From a virus, in the IMG/VR virus record IMGVR_UViG_3300025769_015982, positions 1 through 64,000 of that record: a DNA stretch of 64,000 bases; one strand, given 5' to 3'. Made by a program: the position numbers and the translations under genes. Below are positions 23,965 through 32,295 of this stretch, one piece after another. The first letter of the stretch is position 1, and every line of letters starts with the position of its first letter. The notes beneath the pieces are model-generated. The model had not been told where the DNA came from, did not search any database, and saw nothing but the letters and a program-made list of their open reading frames with translations.

Positions 23965-24797
23965 CTAAACAAGCAGTATTGTCACTAAGTGGAGGTATGG
24001 ACAGCTCCACAGTGTTGCTTCATCTACTCGCCAATGGCTATGAAGTGACAGCACTGTCTTTCGATTATGGGCAAAAACACAGAGTAGAACTTGATAGGGC
24101 CCAATCATTAGTAAATTATATTAATGATAAAGCAATTCAATCTAATTTAGACGGAGATTTTATTAAAAGATATTCTAAAGTTAAATATGGGGTTATTAAA
24201 CTTAATGGTTTAGCTCCTATGCTTAATAGTGCCCTTGTAGAAGGTGGAGATGAAGTACCCGAAGGGCACTATGAACAGGAAAACATGAAAGAAACTGTTG
24301 TTCCTAACCGTAATAAAATTTTCTCATCCTTAATTCAGGCTGTTGCCTTATCAATTGCAAATAAAAAAGATACAAAAGTCGATATCGCTATGGGTATTCA
24401 CGCAGGTGATCATGCTATTTACCCTGACTGTAGACAAGAATTCCGAGATGCTGACTATACGGCCTTCCTGGAAGGTAATTGGGACGCTGATCGGGTTAGC
24501 TATATTACCCCTTACCTTAATGGTGATAAGTTTGATATCCTTAAAGATGGACTCGAGTGTTGCGAGAAACTGGGTCTTAGATTTGACGAAGTATATCGAA
24601 ATACAAATACTTCTTACAAGCCCATTAATATTGCTCATGAGTGGTACAGCGATTATAAATCAGCTTCATCGGTCGAAAGGGTTGAAGCCTTTATTAAATT
24701 GGGAAGACCTGATCCAGTACAGTATGCTGATGAATCAGGAGTTGTCAATTGGGAAACTGTACGAAACCATGTGGAAAAAGTCTTAGAAAATGCTTAA
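23961..24797 (+). CDS. queC: QueC-like preQ0 synthase lacking the zinc Cys
   Basis: The 278-residue PP-loop ATPase should turn 7-carboxy-7-deazaguanine into preQ0 via the amide. The PP-loop LSLSGGMDSS (residues 8-16), FDYGQKHRVEL, VVPNRN and the IYPDCRQEF block are intact. In the C-terminal region the usual zinc site (SCY, then CGKCxxCVERxEAF) reads NTSY and YKSASSVERVEAFIKLG, so all four Cys are replaced while the surrounding residues align well. The enzyme may be zinc-free or stop at the amide. It overlaps queE by 8 nt. Confidence 0.87.
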   Translation: MTKQAVLSLSGGMDSSTVLLHLLANGYEVTALSFDYGQKHRVELDRAQSLVNYINDKAIQSNLDGDFIKRYSKVKYGVIKLNGLAPMLNSALVEGGDEVPEGHYEQENMKETVVPNRNKIFSSLIQAVALSIANKKDTKVDIAMGIHAGDHAIYPDCRQEFRDADYTAFLEGNWDADRVSYITPYLNGDKFDILKDGLECCEKLGLRFDEVYRNTNTSYKPINIAHEWYSDYKSASSVERVEAFIKLGRPDPVQYADESGVVNWETVRNHVEKVLENA

Positions 24798-25563
24798 AAG
24801 AATAGAAGATTATAATAAAGTTCTACCTATAGTAGAAGTATACCGCTGTGTGCAAAGTGAGGGCTCCCGTTTTGGGCGCCCCACTATTGCAATTAGAACC
24901 ACAGGGTGTACCCACCGTTGTTGGTTCGGAGAAGGTGGCTGGTGTGATAGTTGGTATACAAGTATTCACCCTGAAAAAGGTACCTTTACTTTTAACGATA
25001 TAATCGCTATTTATGACGAGAACCCACAAGTTAAAGAAATGATGCTTACAGGTGGGTCACCTACAATGCATGCTGCCCTAGTAAATGAAATTACACATTT
25101 TGCCAAAGAAAGAGGAATCCTCGTTACAATTGAAACCGAAGGATCCCATTTCCTTGAGACTGATAACCCCATTGATCTCATTTCTCTTAGCCCTAAATTT
25201 TCTAATTCTGTACCTAGGGTGGGCATTACTACTCCCGGTGGTAAAATTGTTGATGAAAGGTTTGTCAAAACTCATAACCGTTTTAGATTACATTATGAAA
25301 ATATTAGGAAAACTTTAGATTACCATAAAGACTACCATTACAAGCCTGTTTGGGATGGTACAGACGAATGTTTAGCTGAGATAGAGGAGTTTAGAGTAAA
25401 AATGGATATCCCTAAAGATAAAACCTATGTTATGCCAGCCGGGGATACTCGTGAAACATTAGTTGAAATGTATCCTAAAGTATTTGAAATGGTAGCAGAA
25501 CATGGTTATAATATGACAGGTAGAGACCATATAATAGCATACGACACAGAAAGAGGAGTATAA
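24790..25563 (+). CDS. queE: QueE-like 7-carboxy-7-deazaguanine synthase
   Basis: The 257-residue radical SAM enzyme converts carboxytetrahydropterin to 7-carboxy-7-deazaguanine. The N-terminal EVYRCVQSEGSRFGRPTIAI block is typical of QueE. The cluster Cys are C40, C44 and C52 in TTGCTHRCWFGEGGWCD, a CX3CX7C spacing instead of the standard CX3CX2C, consistent with the varied cluster loops known in QueE. MLTGGSPTMH is the SAM-binding GGE-type motif and VTIETEGSH the substrate strand. It ends in a TAATG junction with the next gene. Confidence 0.88.
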   Translation: MLKRIEDYNKVLPIVEVYRCVQSEGSRFGRPTIAIRTTGCTHRCWFGEGGWCDSWYTSIHPEKGTFTFNDIIAIYDENPQVKEMMLTGGSPTMHAALVNEITHFAKERGILVTIETEGSHFLETDNPIDLISLSPKFSNSVPRVGITTPGGKIVDERFVKTHNRFRLHYENIRKTLDYHKDYHYKPVWDGTDECLAEIEEFRVKMDIPKDKTYVMPAGDTRETLVEMYPKVFEMVAEHGYNMTGRDHIIAYDTERGV

Positions 25564-26075
25564 TGGAAAAGATAATTAGTGAAAAAGAGCTAGATATTAA
25601 AATTAAAATTCTAGCTAAAAAAATAAATGATGAACATAGAGGTGATCCTACACCTGTAGTATTAGTTTGTATCTTAAATGGCGGATTTATGTTTTTTAGT
25701 GACCTCGTAAAACAAATTACCATTCCAATTGAAATAGATTTTATTCGTTGTAAATCTTATTTAGGTAGAAAACAAGGTGATTTAGTAGTAACTAAAGATT
25801 TAGAAACAAAAATTAAAAATAAACATGTTTATCTTGTAGATGATATATTAGATTCAGGTAATACTATGAAAGCAGTTACTAAGTTTCTTTCGGTTAAAGA
25901 ACCTAAATCAGTTACTCCTGTAGCAGCAATTTATAAAGAAAGTGTGGACTTTAAGAAAGTACTTCATATATTTAAACAAGATACCGATTCATTATTTGAT
26001 CCATGGTACATAGGGTATGGTATGGATGATGAGAATGGACACAATAGAAATTTAAGCACTATTTATACAATATGA
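25563..26075 (+). CDS. hpt: Purine phosphoribosyltransferase (HPRT-like)
   Basis: The 170-residue type I phosphoribosyltransferase has the PRPP-binding motif VYLVDDILDSGNTM, a VVLVCILNGGFMFFSDL loop and the C-terminal DPWYIGYGMD that binds purine in HPRT enzymes. Expected activity is hypoxanthine/guanine plus PRPP to IMP/GMP. Being inside the preQ0 operon (between queE and folE2) it may raise guanine nucleotide supply for FolE2, recycle guanine released by DpdA, or act on a deazapurine base. The last two are inference. Confidence 0.88.
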   Translation: MEKIISEKELDIKIKILAKKINDEHRGDPTPVVLVCILNGGFMFFSDLVKQITIPIEIDFIRCKSYLGRKQGDLVVTKDLETKIKNKHVYLVDDILDSGNTMKAVTKFLSVKEPKSVTPVAAIYKESVDFKKVLHIFKQDTDSLFDPWYIGYGMDDENGHNRNLSTIYTI

Positions 26076-27076
26076 TCGCAAAAGCAAGCTACTATAAATT
26101 AATACATCAAATGCAAAATAAAGTAATAGACACCCAAAAATTTAACCATAGTTATGATCACGAATTTTCTCCTACAAAAGAATATTTAAAATCAATGCCT
26201 GATCTCCAAAATGGAGATACTATTAAAGGGTCTAAAGTTGGGATTGAGCGAGTAGGTATATCTAATTTTAGATTACCACTTAAAATTCAAATGAAAGATG
26301 GTAATGTTATGGAAGTTGAAGCTTCTGTAATTGGTACTGTATCCCTTGAAGGTGTAAACAAGGGCATTAACATGTCTCGTATTATTAGAACGTTCTATGA
26401 GTATAAAGACGAAACATTTTCACTTGATACACTTGAAAAAGTACTCCTAGGATATAGAGAACGCCTGGGTTCATATGGAGCCCACATCCAAATCAGCTTC
26501 AACTACAGATTGTGGCAAGAGTCAATGCGTTCTGTAGATGCTGAAGGTAATAAAAATGGTGGTTGGCAATATTATAAGGTTACACTTGAATCCTTATTAA
26601 AAGAAAGTGGTAAATTTAATAAATATATCCATTTTGATTATGTATATTCTTCAACATGCCCTTGCTCTACAGAGCTTGCTTTGCACGCACTTGAAGAAAG
26701 AAATCAATATGCAACCCCACACTCACAACGTTCAGTTGCCCGCATTTCGCTTAAACTAAAAGACTTTATTTGGATTGAAGATATCCAAGATATGTGTCTT
26801 AAAGCTCTTAAAACCGAAACTCAAGTATTTGTTAAGAGAGAAGATGAGCAAGCATTTGCTGAATTAAACGCTGCAAATACTAAGTTTGTAGAAGATGCTG
26901 TTAGATTGTTATTTGAACAGTTTGATGCTGAAGAACGAGTATTAGATTTTAAAATCATTGCTTCACACAATGAAAGTCTTCACTCACACGATGCAATTGC
27001 AGTAATTACTAAAGGAATTGAAGGTGGATTTAACAAACATGTTTCCATCGCAGATATGAAATCATTAATATACTAA
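26072..27076 (+). CDS. folE2: GTP cyclohydrolase IB (FolE2)
   Basis: The 334-residue enzyme makes dihydroneopterin triphosphate from GTP, the first step toward preQ0. Family marks are KVGIERVGISNFRLPL (54-70), GINMSRI, catalytic Cys region STCPCST (C196/C198), FVKREDEQAFAELN (253-266) and NESLHSHDA. This is the FolE2 (MptA-related) type, unrelated to the FolE used by many other phages with preQ0 genes. It overlaps hpt by 4 nt and completes the pathway GTP, QueD, QueE, QueC. Confidence 0.92.
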   Translation: MIAKASYYKLIHQMQNKVIDTQKFNHSYDHEFSPTKEYLKSMPDLQNGDTIKGSKVGIERVGISNFRLPLKIQMKDGNVMEVEASVIGTVSLEGVNKGINMSRIIRTFYEYKDETFSLDTLEKVLLGYRERLGSYGAHIQISFNYRLWQESMRSVDAEGNKNGGWQYYKVTLESLLKESGKFNKYIHFDYVYSSTCPCSTELALHALEERNQYATPHSQRSVARISLKLKDFIWIEDIQDMCLKALKTETQVFVKREDEQAFAELNAANTKFVEDAVRLLFEQFDAEERVLDFKIIASHNESLHSHDAIAVITKGIEGGFNKHVSIADMKSLIY

Positions 27077-27088
27077 AAAATAAAAGTT

Positions 27089-27289
27089 ATGGCATATTGG
27101 CTAGCAAAAGTAAAAATTGAAGAAGAAACAAATCGTGGTGCCGTTAGATGGACCAACGAACAGTTTATTGTCAACGCTGAAAACGCAACTGACGCAGAAG
27201 TAAAATTAACTCAAGAATATTCCAGTTATCCTATGGATTGGCATGTTGATCAGTTAAAGCAAATTAAAATCGTAAAAGTTATTGAGTAA
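27089..27289 (+). CDS. Small conserved-type hypothetical protein
   Basis: A 66-residue acidic alpha/beta protein (AYWLAKVKIEEE, then VNAENATDAEVKLTQEY and a final IKIVKVIE strand). The beta-helix-beta arrangement resembles small phage proteins of unknown function with a DAExK helix. It begins 12 nt after folE2 and joins the next gene in a TAATG overlap. No function can be assigned. Confidence 0.65.
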   Translation: MAYWLAKVKIEEETNRGAVRWTNEQFIVNAENATDAEVKLTQEYSSYPMDWHVDQLKQIKIVKVIE

Positions 27290-27825
27290 TGAGTCAAACA
27301 TATAGAGATTTAGAAAGAAAAGTCAAAAGTAATGATGTTCCTTTTGTGGATGAGGTAGAGGAATTTAATAAATTAATGAATAAACCCAATAACTATGAAC
27401 CCACTATTCCAGAAAAGAAAGAATGGCAATTCGTATATGACTTCGTATTGGAAGAACTTGAGGAATATCGAAACGCATGTGAACGAGGTGACATCGTCGA
27501 AATTTTGGACGCGCTGTGCGACATTGCTTATGTTTCCTTTGGGAACGGAACTATGCTACATGGTCTTAAGGATAAAATTTGGCCAGCCTATCAAGAAGTT
27601 CAAGCCTCAAACTTATCAAAGGCTTGCTCGACTGAGAAAGAAGCTCAAGCAACGATCGCAGTCAGGTCTGCCGAACAAGGGGAGCCGTGCCACTATGAAA
27701 AGTGTGGTGATAAATATATTGTTTACAGAACGCGTGACAGAAAAGTTATGAAAAATGTTAACTATTTCCGTCCGGATCTTAAACAATTTTTTAACGAAAA
27801 AGAATTAAAAAATGTCAACTCGTGA
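27289..27825 (+). CDS. MazG-like NTP pyrophosphohydrolase
   Basis: The 178-residue protein belongs to the all-alpha NTP pyrophosphatase superfamily. The metal-binding helices show EELEEYRNACERGDIVEILD then ALCDIAYVSFGN, giving the ExxE and ExxD acidic pairs. The C-terminal part (KYIVYRTRDRKVMKN) is an added domain like that in some bacterial MazG-like proteins. Likely substrates are non-canonical or excess (d)NTPs, including possibly dGTP relevant to base replacement, or alarmone precursors. It overlaps the next gene by 14 nt. Confidence 0.78.
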   Translation: MSQTYRDLERKVKSNDVPFVDEVEEFNKLMNKPNNYEPTIPEKKEWQFVYDFVLEELEEYRNACERGDIVEILDALCDIAYVSFGNGTMLHGLKDKIWPAYQEVQASNLSKACSTEKEAQATIAVRSAEQGEPCHYEKCGDKYIVYRTRDRKVMKNVNYFRPDLKQFFNEKELKNVNS

Positions 27826-28105
27826 TTATGAAGGGTGGAGACGTTATGGGCAGTGGAAGAAAGAACAATATGAAAATTATCAAAAACAAATGAGTGATAG
27901 AGAAATCATGAACGCTAAAAGAGTTCAACCAGTAAAATTAAAAAACATAGATCAGATGCCTGATCAAAAGTGGCACCGTATTATTTCCTTTATTAAATCA
28001 GGAATTAGAATCTTAGGTTATGCCCTTATTCCCTTTAACCTAATTACTGCTACAGTAGTTTTAATTGCTAGTGAGGTAGTAGGAATTATAGAAGAATTAG
28101 TATGA
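27812..28105 (+). CDS. Small single-span membrane protein, unknown
   Basis: A 97-residue protein. The first ~60 residues are charged and soluble (RDYEGWRRYGQWKKEQYENY), and residues about 65-95 form one hydrophobic segment (ILGYALIPFNLITATVVLIA). Topology would leave the basic N-terminal part in the cytoplasm. It overlaps the MazG-like gene by 14 nt and thioredoxin by 4 nt. No family is recognised; it may bring a partner to the membrane. Confidence 0.62.
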   Translation: MSTRDYEGWRRYGQWKKEQYENYQKQMSDREIMNAKRVQPVKLKNIDQMPDQKWHRIISFIKSGIRILGYALIPFNLITATVVLIASEVVGIIEELV

Positions 28106-28353
28106 AAAAGTTTTTATATTTTAGTGCCCCATGGTGTGGGCCCTGTAAACAATTAGGTCCAATTATGGATGAACTTCAAGCAGAAGGATATACAGTCCAA
28201 AAAATCGATGTAGATTCTAACCCAGAAATCTGCCAATCGTTTAGTGTCAGAAATGTCCCAACAGTTGTCTTACAAGTAGATAACGTAGAAAAGGGAAGAA
28301 AGCTTGGCCTTAACCCAAAGAATACATATATTGACCTATATAATCAGGTTTAA
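28102..28353 (+). CDS. Thioredoxin
   Basis: An 83-residue minimal thioredoxin. The active site is WCGPC (residues 11-15) and the cis-Pro lies in VRNVPTVVL. It is shorter than E. coli thioredoxin (108 residues), missing the first strand and helix, as in phage glutaredoxin-like thioredoxins. Probable job: electron donor to the phage ribonucleotide reductase. It is coupled by 4-nt and 1-nt overlaps to its neighbours. Confidence 0.9.
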   Translation: MKKFLYFSAPWCGPCKQLGPIMDELQAEGYTVQKIDVDSNPEICQSFSVRNVPTVVLQVDNVEKGRKLGLNPKNTYIDLYNQV

Positions 28354-30068
28354 TGTATAAAAATTGTTATGTTCAAAGAGGTGATGAGTGGAATCATTAC
28401 CGAATACACCTATGGACCGATGAAGGTTACACTGAAGAGGAATTCCAAAATTATGGTTATCAAGAATGCTCCGAAGCCCAAGCGACCCATAAGGGCCTAA
28501 AGGGAGAAAACTTAAAGAAAGTGTTTAATTGGGATAGAGAAAACCCCCAAATGCACTATTCTGACCATACTAGAGGAAATATCCACACTAAATTTCTTAT
28601 TGACAAATATGGTGATGATGATACTCCTTCTGTTACCCATAGGGAAGTATTTTTCGATATCGAGATTGAGATGGGTGGTGCTCTTACCCCAGAATATATT
28701 AAACAAGCACCTAAGCCTGTTACCTCAATTGCATGGTGGGATCGACAATTAGATGATTGGAAAATTATTATTGTAGATAAAGAAGGAAAACTTGAACAAA
28801 CAATTGATAAACAAGGAAGAGAAGTAATCCCCGTAAAACGGGAAACAGACTTATTAGACTTATTTATTAGGATGATGGAAGAAATTCAACCAGATATCCT
28901 TGTAGGTTATAATAGTGATTATTTTGATATTCCTTACTTATATTATCGAATTAAAAACACAATGGGTGATCGTACAGCAAAACGCCTTTCACCCATTAAT
29001 ATTGTAGAAGAACAAACTTGGAATGAGGATGTACCCATCAAAATAGCAGGAGTTAGTTCTCTTGACTATATGCGTTTACATAAAAAATATAGTTTTAAAG
29101 ATGAACCATCATTTAAACTAGATGCATTAGGTGAAAAGTATGTAGGTCAGAAAAAAATTGAGTACGAGGGTTCACTTGATAGGTTATTTGCAGAGGATAA
29201 GGAAAAGTTTATTGAATATAACTTTGTTGATGTTTTAATACTTAAAAAATTAGACGAAAAATTCCAATATATTAATCTAACTAAAAATCTTGCTCATAAA
29301 GGGAAAGTATTATATGAAGAAGTATATCTATCCTCTAAAATCCAAGATGGGGCTATTTCAGGTTGGTTATTATCTCAAAATATTATTCCCCCTAATAAGG
29401 ATTTAAACCCACTTACAAAGAAAAACTATGCTGGGGGTTATCTATTCTGCCCCAAAACAGGTATTTACAACTATATGTTTGATGAGGACCTTACATCACT
29501 GTATCCCTCAATTATTATGTCTCTTAACATTGGTAAAGAAACATACGTTGGTAGAGTATTAGATTTGTATAATGATAGGAATAATAGGTTGGGTTTAAAC
29601 GATTTAGAAGCTATGGTCGCCCAAGACCCCGAAGCAACTATTCCACTTGAAAATACCGCACGTAACCAACAAAATATGCCCGTTAAAGACATAGTCAATA
29701 AAATCAAAACCCATAATCTTGCGGTTACAGCAAATGGTGTTATGTTTAGAACTGATAAAAAATCAGCACTATCTGTTATACTTGATACTTGGTTTGACGA
29801 GCGAGTTAGATATAAAAAAGCAATGAAAACTGCTTATAAGAGTGGCAATAAAAAAGAAGGTGAATTGAATCATTTGAAGCAATACACAATGAAAATCTTG
29901 CTCAACTCACTTTATGGTGCAACCGCCCTACCAAGTTTTAGGTATGGTAGTGTTATTTTATCTGAAGGTATCACACTTACAGGACAACGTATTATCCAAG
30001 AATCGGCTTTATTTGCAAATACACATATGAATAAAGTGCTTCGGGGAGAATTAAAATTAGAATTATAA
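28353..30068 (+). CDS. 43A: DNA polymerase family B, N-terminal part (gp43A)
   Basis: This 571-residue protein holds the 3'-5' exonuclease and most of the polymerase. Exo I is VFFDIEIE (D102, E104), Exo II VGYNSDYFDIPY, Exo III YNFVDVLIL. Polymerase motif A is DEDLTSLYPSIIMS and motif B is KILLNSLYGA. It ends with MNKVLRGELKLEL before motif C (DTDS), which lies in the separate gene at 30339. It therefore cannot work alone. Split gp43 is known in some T4-like Aeromonas phages. The stop overlaps the ATG of an 88-residue ORF. Confidence 0.93.
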   Translation: MYKNCYVQRGDEWNHYRIHLWTDEGYTEEEFQNYGYQECSEAQATHKGLKGENLKKVFNWDRENPQMHYSDHTRGNIHTKFLIDKYGDDDTPSVTHREVFFDIEIEMGGALTPEYIKQAPKPVTSIAWWDRQLDDWKIIIVDKEGKLEQTIDKQGREVIPVKRETDLLDLFIRMMEEIQPDILVGYNSDYFDIPYLYYRIKNTMGDRTAKRLSPINIVEEQTWNEDVPIKIAGVSSLDYMRLHKKYSFKDEPSFKLDALGEKYVGQKKIEYEGSLDRLFAEDKEKFIEYNFVDVLILKKLDEKFQYINLTKNLAHKGKVLYEEVYLSSKIQDGAISGWLLSQNIIPPNKDLNPLTKKNYAGGYLFCPKTGIYNYMFDEDLTSLYPSIIMSLNIGKETYVGRVLDLYNDRNNRLGLNDLEAMVAQDPEATIPLENTARNQQNMPVKDIVNKIKTHNLAVTANGVMFRTDKKSALSVILDTWFDERVRYKKAMKTAYKSGNKKEGELNHLKQYTMKILLNSLYGATALPSFRYGSVILSEGITLTGQRIIQESALFANTHMNKVLRGELKLEL

Positions 30069-30334
30069 TGGAATTAACACCACAATCTATAAGGAATAAT
30101 GTTTTTATCGAATTAAATGACGAATACATTAAAAAAGAACATGTAATAGAATTAAGCAAAAGTTGGAATGATAAACAGATTTCTTATTTTCGTAAAATGC
30201 TAAAACAAGGGGGTAGTTTAAAAATTAATGGTAATTCTTTTAAAATCACCATTAATGATAGTATAATCTTAAACTCCCGTGGGGAGAAAGATGGTGGTAT
30301 TATTACCATTCCAGGAATAGATGAAAGATTTTAA
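30068..30334 (+). CDS. 88-residue ORF between polymerase halves
   Basis: It starts on the last base of the gp43A stop (TAATG) and ends 4 nt before gp43B. The sequence has a charged helical first half (EYIKKEHVIELSKSWNDKQI) and a beta-rich second half (GGSLKINGNSFKITINDS). It has no LAGLIDADG, GIY-YIG, HNH or intein motif. It may be a remnant of the element that split the polymerase, a linker subunit of the assembled enzyme, or a RegA-like regulator by position, though I see no resemblance to RegA. Confidence 0.6.
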   Translation: MELTPQSIRNNVFIELNDEYIKKEHVIELSKSWNDKQISYFRKMLKQGGSLKINGNSFKITINDSIILNSRGEKDGGIITIPGIDERF

Positions 30335-30338
30335 GTAA

Positions 30339-31265
30339 ATGAGTAATCAAGAAGAAGTACCATGGTGGATCTGTAAGGAAGAAGATAAAAATTTCTGTAC
30401 TTATGTAGACACTGATTCAAACTATTTCCATGCTGAACCCCTATTAAGACACCTCTACCCGGATTTTAATGAAATGGATGAGAGTAAACAAGACGATTTA
30501 CTCGAGAAAATGGCTCTCAAATACCAAGATCTCATTACTGAATACTATGATACACTAGCTAGAGACGCTTTTAATATCCAAAAACATCGTCTTGAAATGA
30601 AAACTGAATGTACTATTCGTTCAGGATTTTTCTCAGGTAAGAGACGATACGCCCAATACATTACTAAAAAAGAAGGTATAAAGGTAGAAGATATTGATGT
30701 TAAAGGTCTTGATTTTATGAAATCAAATTTCCCACCTCTATTTAAGAAGTTTTTTAATGAAATACTTAATAAAATCCTATTTGGAGCTACTAGAAATTCA
30801 ATTGACCAAGAAATCCTTGAATTCAAAAACAGTTTAGATGAATTGCCACTTGAAATGTTAGGCAAACCCACAGGAGTTAAAGATATTAAAAAATATATTG
30901 AACGTCCTCCGGGTGCAGGGAATATCTTTACAGTACTAAAAACAGGAACCCCAGTTAATGTTAAAGCTGCTGTCCGTTATAATGATTTTCTTAAATTTAA
31001 AGGATTAGACAAGCAACATTCCCAAATTGTACAGGGTGATAAAATTAAATGGGTATATTTAAAAGATAACCCTTATAAAATTGATACAATGGGTTTCTTA
31101 GACTTTGATTTCCCAGAAGGTATTCGTACATTCGTAGAGACTTATATAGATAGGGATAAAGCATTCGATTCTATTCTAAAAAATAAGTTAGAAACTTTTT
31201 ATAAAGACTTAAGTTGGGGTAGTTTAACCCTTAACACACATGTAAATACATTTTTTTCATTCTAA
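30339..31265 (+). CDS. 43B: DNA polymerase family B, C-terminal part (gp43B)
   Basis: This 308-residue protein supplies polymerase motif C (FCTYVDTDSNYF near residue 23) and the thumb. FFSGKRRYAQYI is the conserved KKRY-type motif. The C-terminal end (LNTHVNTFFSF) resembles the short clamp-binding peptide of T4 gp43. The first residues (SNQEEVPWWICKEEDKN) run straight into motif C, so the break falls inside the palm, just before the second catalytic Asp pair. The enzyme must be built from two chains. Confidence 0.92.
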   Translation: MSNQEEVPWWICKEEDKNFCTYVDTDSNYFHAEPLLRHLYPDFNEMDESKQDDLLEKMALKYQDLITEYYDTLARDAFNIQKHRLEMKTECTIRSGFFSGKRRYAQYITKKEGIKVEDIDVKGLDFMKSNFPPLFKKFFNEILNKILFGATRNSIDQEILEFKNSLDELPLEMLGKPTGVKDIKKYIERPPGAGNIFTVLKTGTPVNVKAAVRYNDFLKFKGLDKQHSQIVQGDKIKWVYLKDNPYKIDTMGFLDFDFPEGIRTFVETYIDRDKAFDSILKNKLETFYKDLSWGSLTLNTHVNTFFSF

Positions 31266-31993
31266 TGACAGATAAAAGAGTTATAGATCAATTTATTTCA
31301 AAGTATCACTTAGGGGGTACTATTGAAAGAGTTAAGTGGGTTTCTGATAAGGAATCCCTTAAAGCAGACTTCATAAATGATTCACAAAACTTAGTAGGTA
31401 GTGTAATATCTAAAAACTTTAAATTCCCCGTTGGTGAATTTGGAATTTATAGTACTTCTACTTTAAGTAAAATGTTAGGAATCCTTGAAAATGAAGTTAT
31501 ATTTGAAGTCCAAAAAGAAGGAGGTACACCTGCTAGGTTTAATATAGGTGATACTGCTATGGATATTAAATTTAATCTAGCAGATCCTCAAGTAATCCCC
31601 AATGTACCTAACATTAGTAAAACAGAAGGCGACATTCATGTGGAATTAACTGAAGAATTTGCTACACGTTTTATTAAATCTAAAGATGCCGTAGGTGAAG
31701 AAGTATTTTATATTTCTACCCAAGATGGGTTTACTTCAAAGGAAATTAAATTCACTATAGGAAATAATACATCTAATTCAGTATCGTTTGCTGCTCTTAT
31801 AGAAGATAGAAGCCCTGATATAGAATTAGACAGCATTCCCTTTAATGCGGACTTAGTAAAAGAAATATTTAAACACAATAAACGTTTTGAAATTGGTTGG
31901 CTAAAAATAAACCCAAAAGGATTAATGACTTTTGTATTTAAATTTGGAGACCTAGAAACTAATTATTATCTTGTAAGAAATCAAAATCAATAA
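31265..31993 (+). CDS. 45: Sliding clamp (gp45-like)
   Basis: A 242-residue PCNA-fold processivity clamp, probably a trimer, tethering the polymerase. It has two similar beta-alpha-beta halves: the first includes FPVGEFGIYSTSTLSKMLGI and the second SIPFNADLVKEIFKHNKRF, then LKINPKGLMTFVFKF, as in T4 gp45 (228 residues). It follows gp43B in a TAATG overlap. In T4 the order is 45-44-62; here the chaperonin genes are inserted between 45 and 44. Confidence 0.88.
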   Translation: MTDKRVIDQFISKYHLGGTIERVKWVSDKESLKADFINDSQNLVGSVISKNFKFPVGEFGIYSTSTLSKMLGILENEVIFEVQKEGGTPARFNIGDTAMDIKFNLADPQVIPNVPNISKTEGDIHVELTEEFATRFIKSKDAVGEEVFYISTQDGFTSKEIKFTIGNNTSNSVSFAALIEDRSPDIELDSIPFNADLVKEIFKHNKRFEIGWLKINPKGLMTFVFKFGDLETNYYLVRNQNQ

Positions 31994-31995
31994 AA

Positions 31996-32295
31996 ATGGA
32001 GAATATCCCAATTACACCGTTGGCTGATCGCGTGTTGATCCAACCGATTGAAGCCGAAGAATCAACCTACGGGAACATTGTTGTTCCCGACATGGGTAAG
32101 GATCGTCCTGACTTCGGTAATATACTTGCTGTAGGCCCGGGCCGTTATGACAATAATGGTAATCTGGTTCCTGTACGAGTAGAAGTAGGACAAAAAGTTA
32201 TTATGCCTAAGTACGGGGCAAATACCGTAGAAATAGAAGGCGAAGAGTACGTACTCGCCTCAGAATCAGAAATTTTAGGAATTGTAAATCAATAA
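31996..32295 (+). CDS. groES: Co-chaperonin GroES
   Basis: The 99-residue, full-length GroES has PLADRVLIQPIEAEE at the N-terminus, a mobile loop in STYGNIVVPD and the conserved PKYGANTVEIEGEEYVL core. It caps the GroEL ring. T4 encodes only gp31, a distant GroES substitute; this is a recognisable bacterial-type GroES with its GroEL 3 nt downstream. The start has no Shine-Dalgarno. Confidence 0.95.
   Translation: MENIPITPLADRVLIQPIEAEESTYGNIVVPDMGKDRPDFGNILAVGPGRYDNNGNLVPVRVEVGQKVIMPKYGANTVEIEGEEYVLASESEILGIVNQ

Noticed and set aside
26072-27076. FolE2 gene as QueF (preQ0 reductase)
   Set aside because: Motifs (GINMSRI, CPCS, REDEQAFAELN) are those of GTP cyclohydrolase IB and the length is 334 residues; no QueF signature is present.
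30068-30334. Spacer ORF in the split polymerase as a homing endonuclease or intein half
   Set aside because: No LAGLIDADG, GIY-YIG, HNH or intein splicing residues (Cys/Ser start, HN end) are visible.
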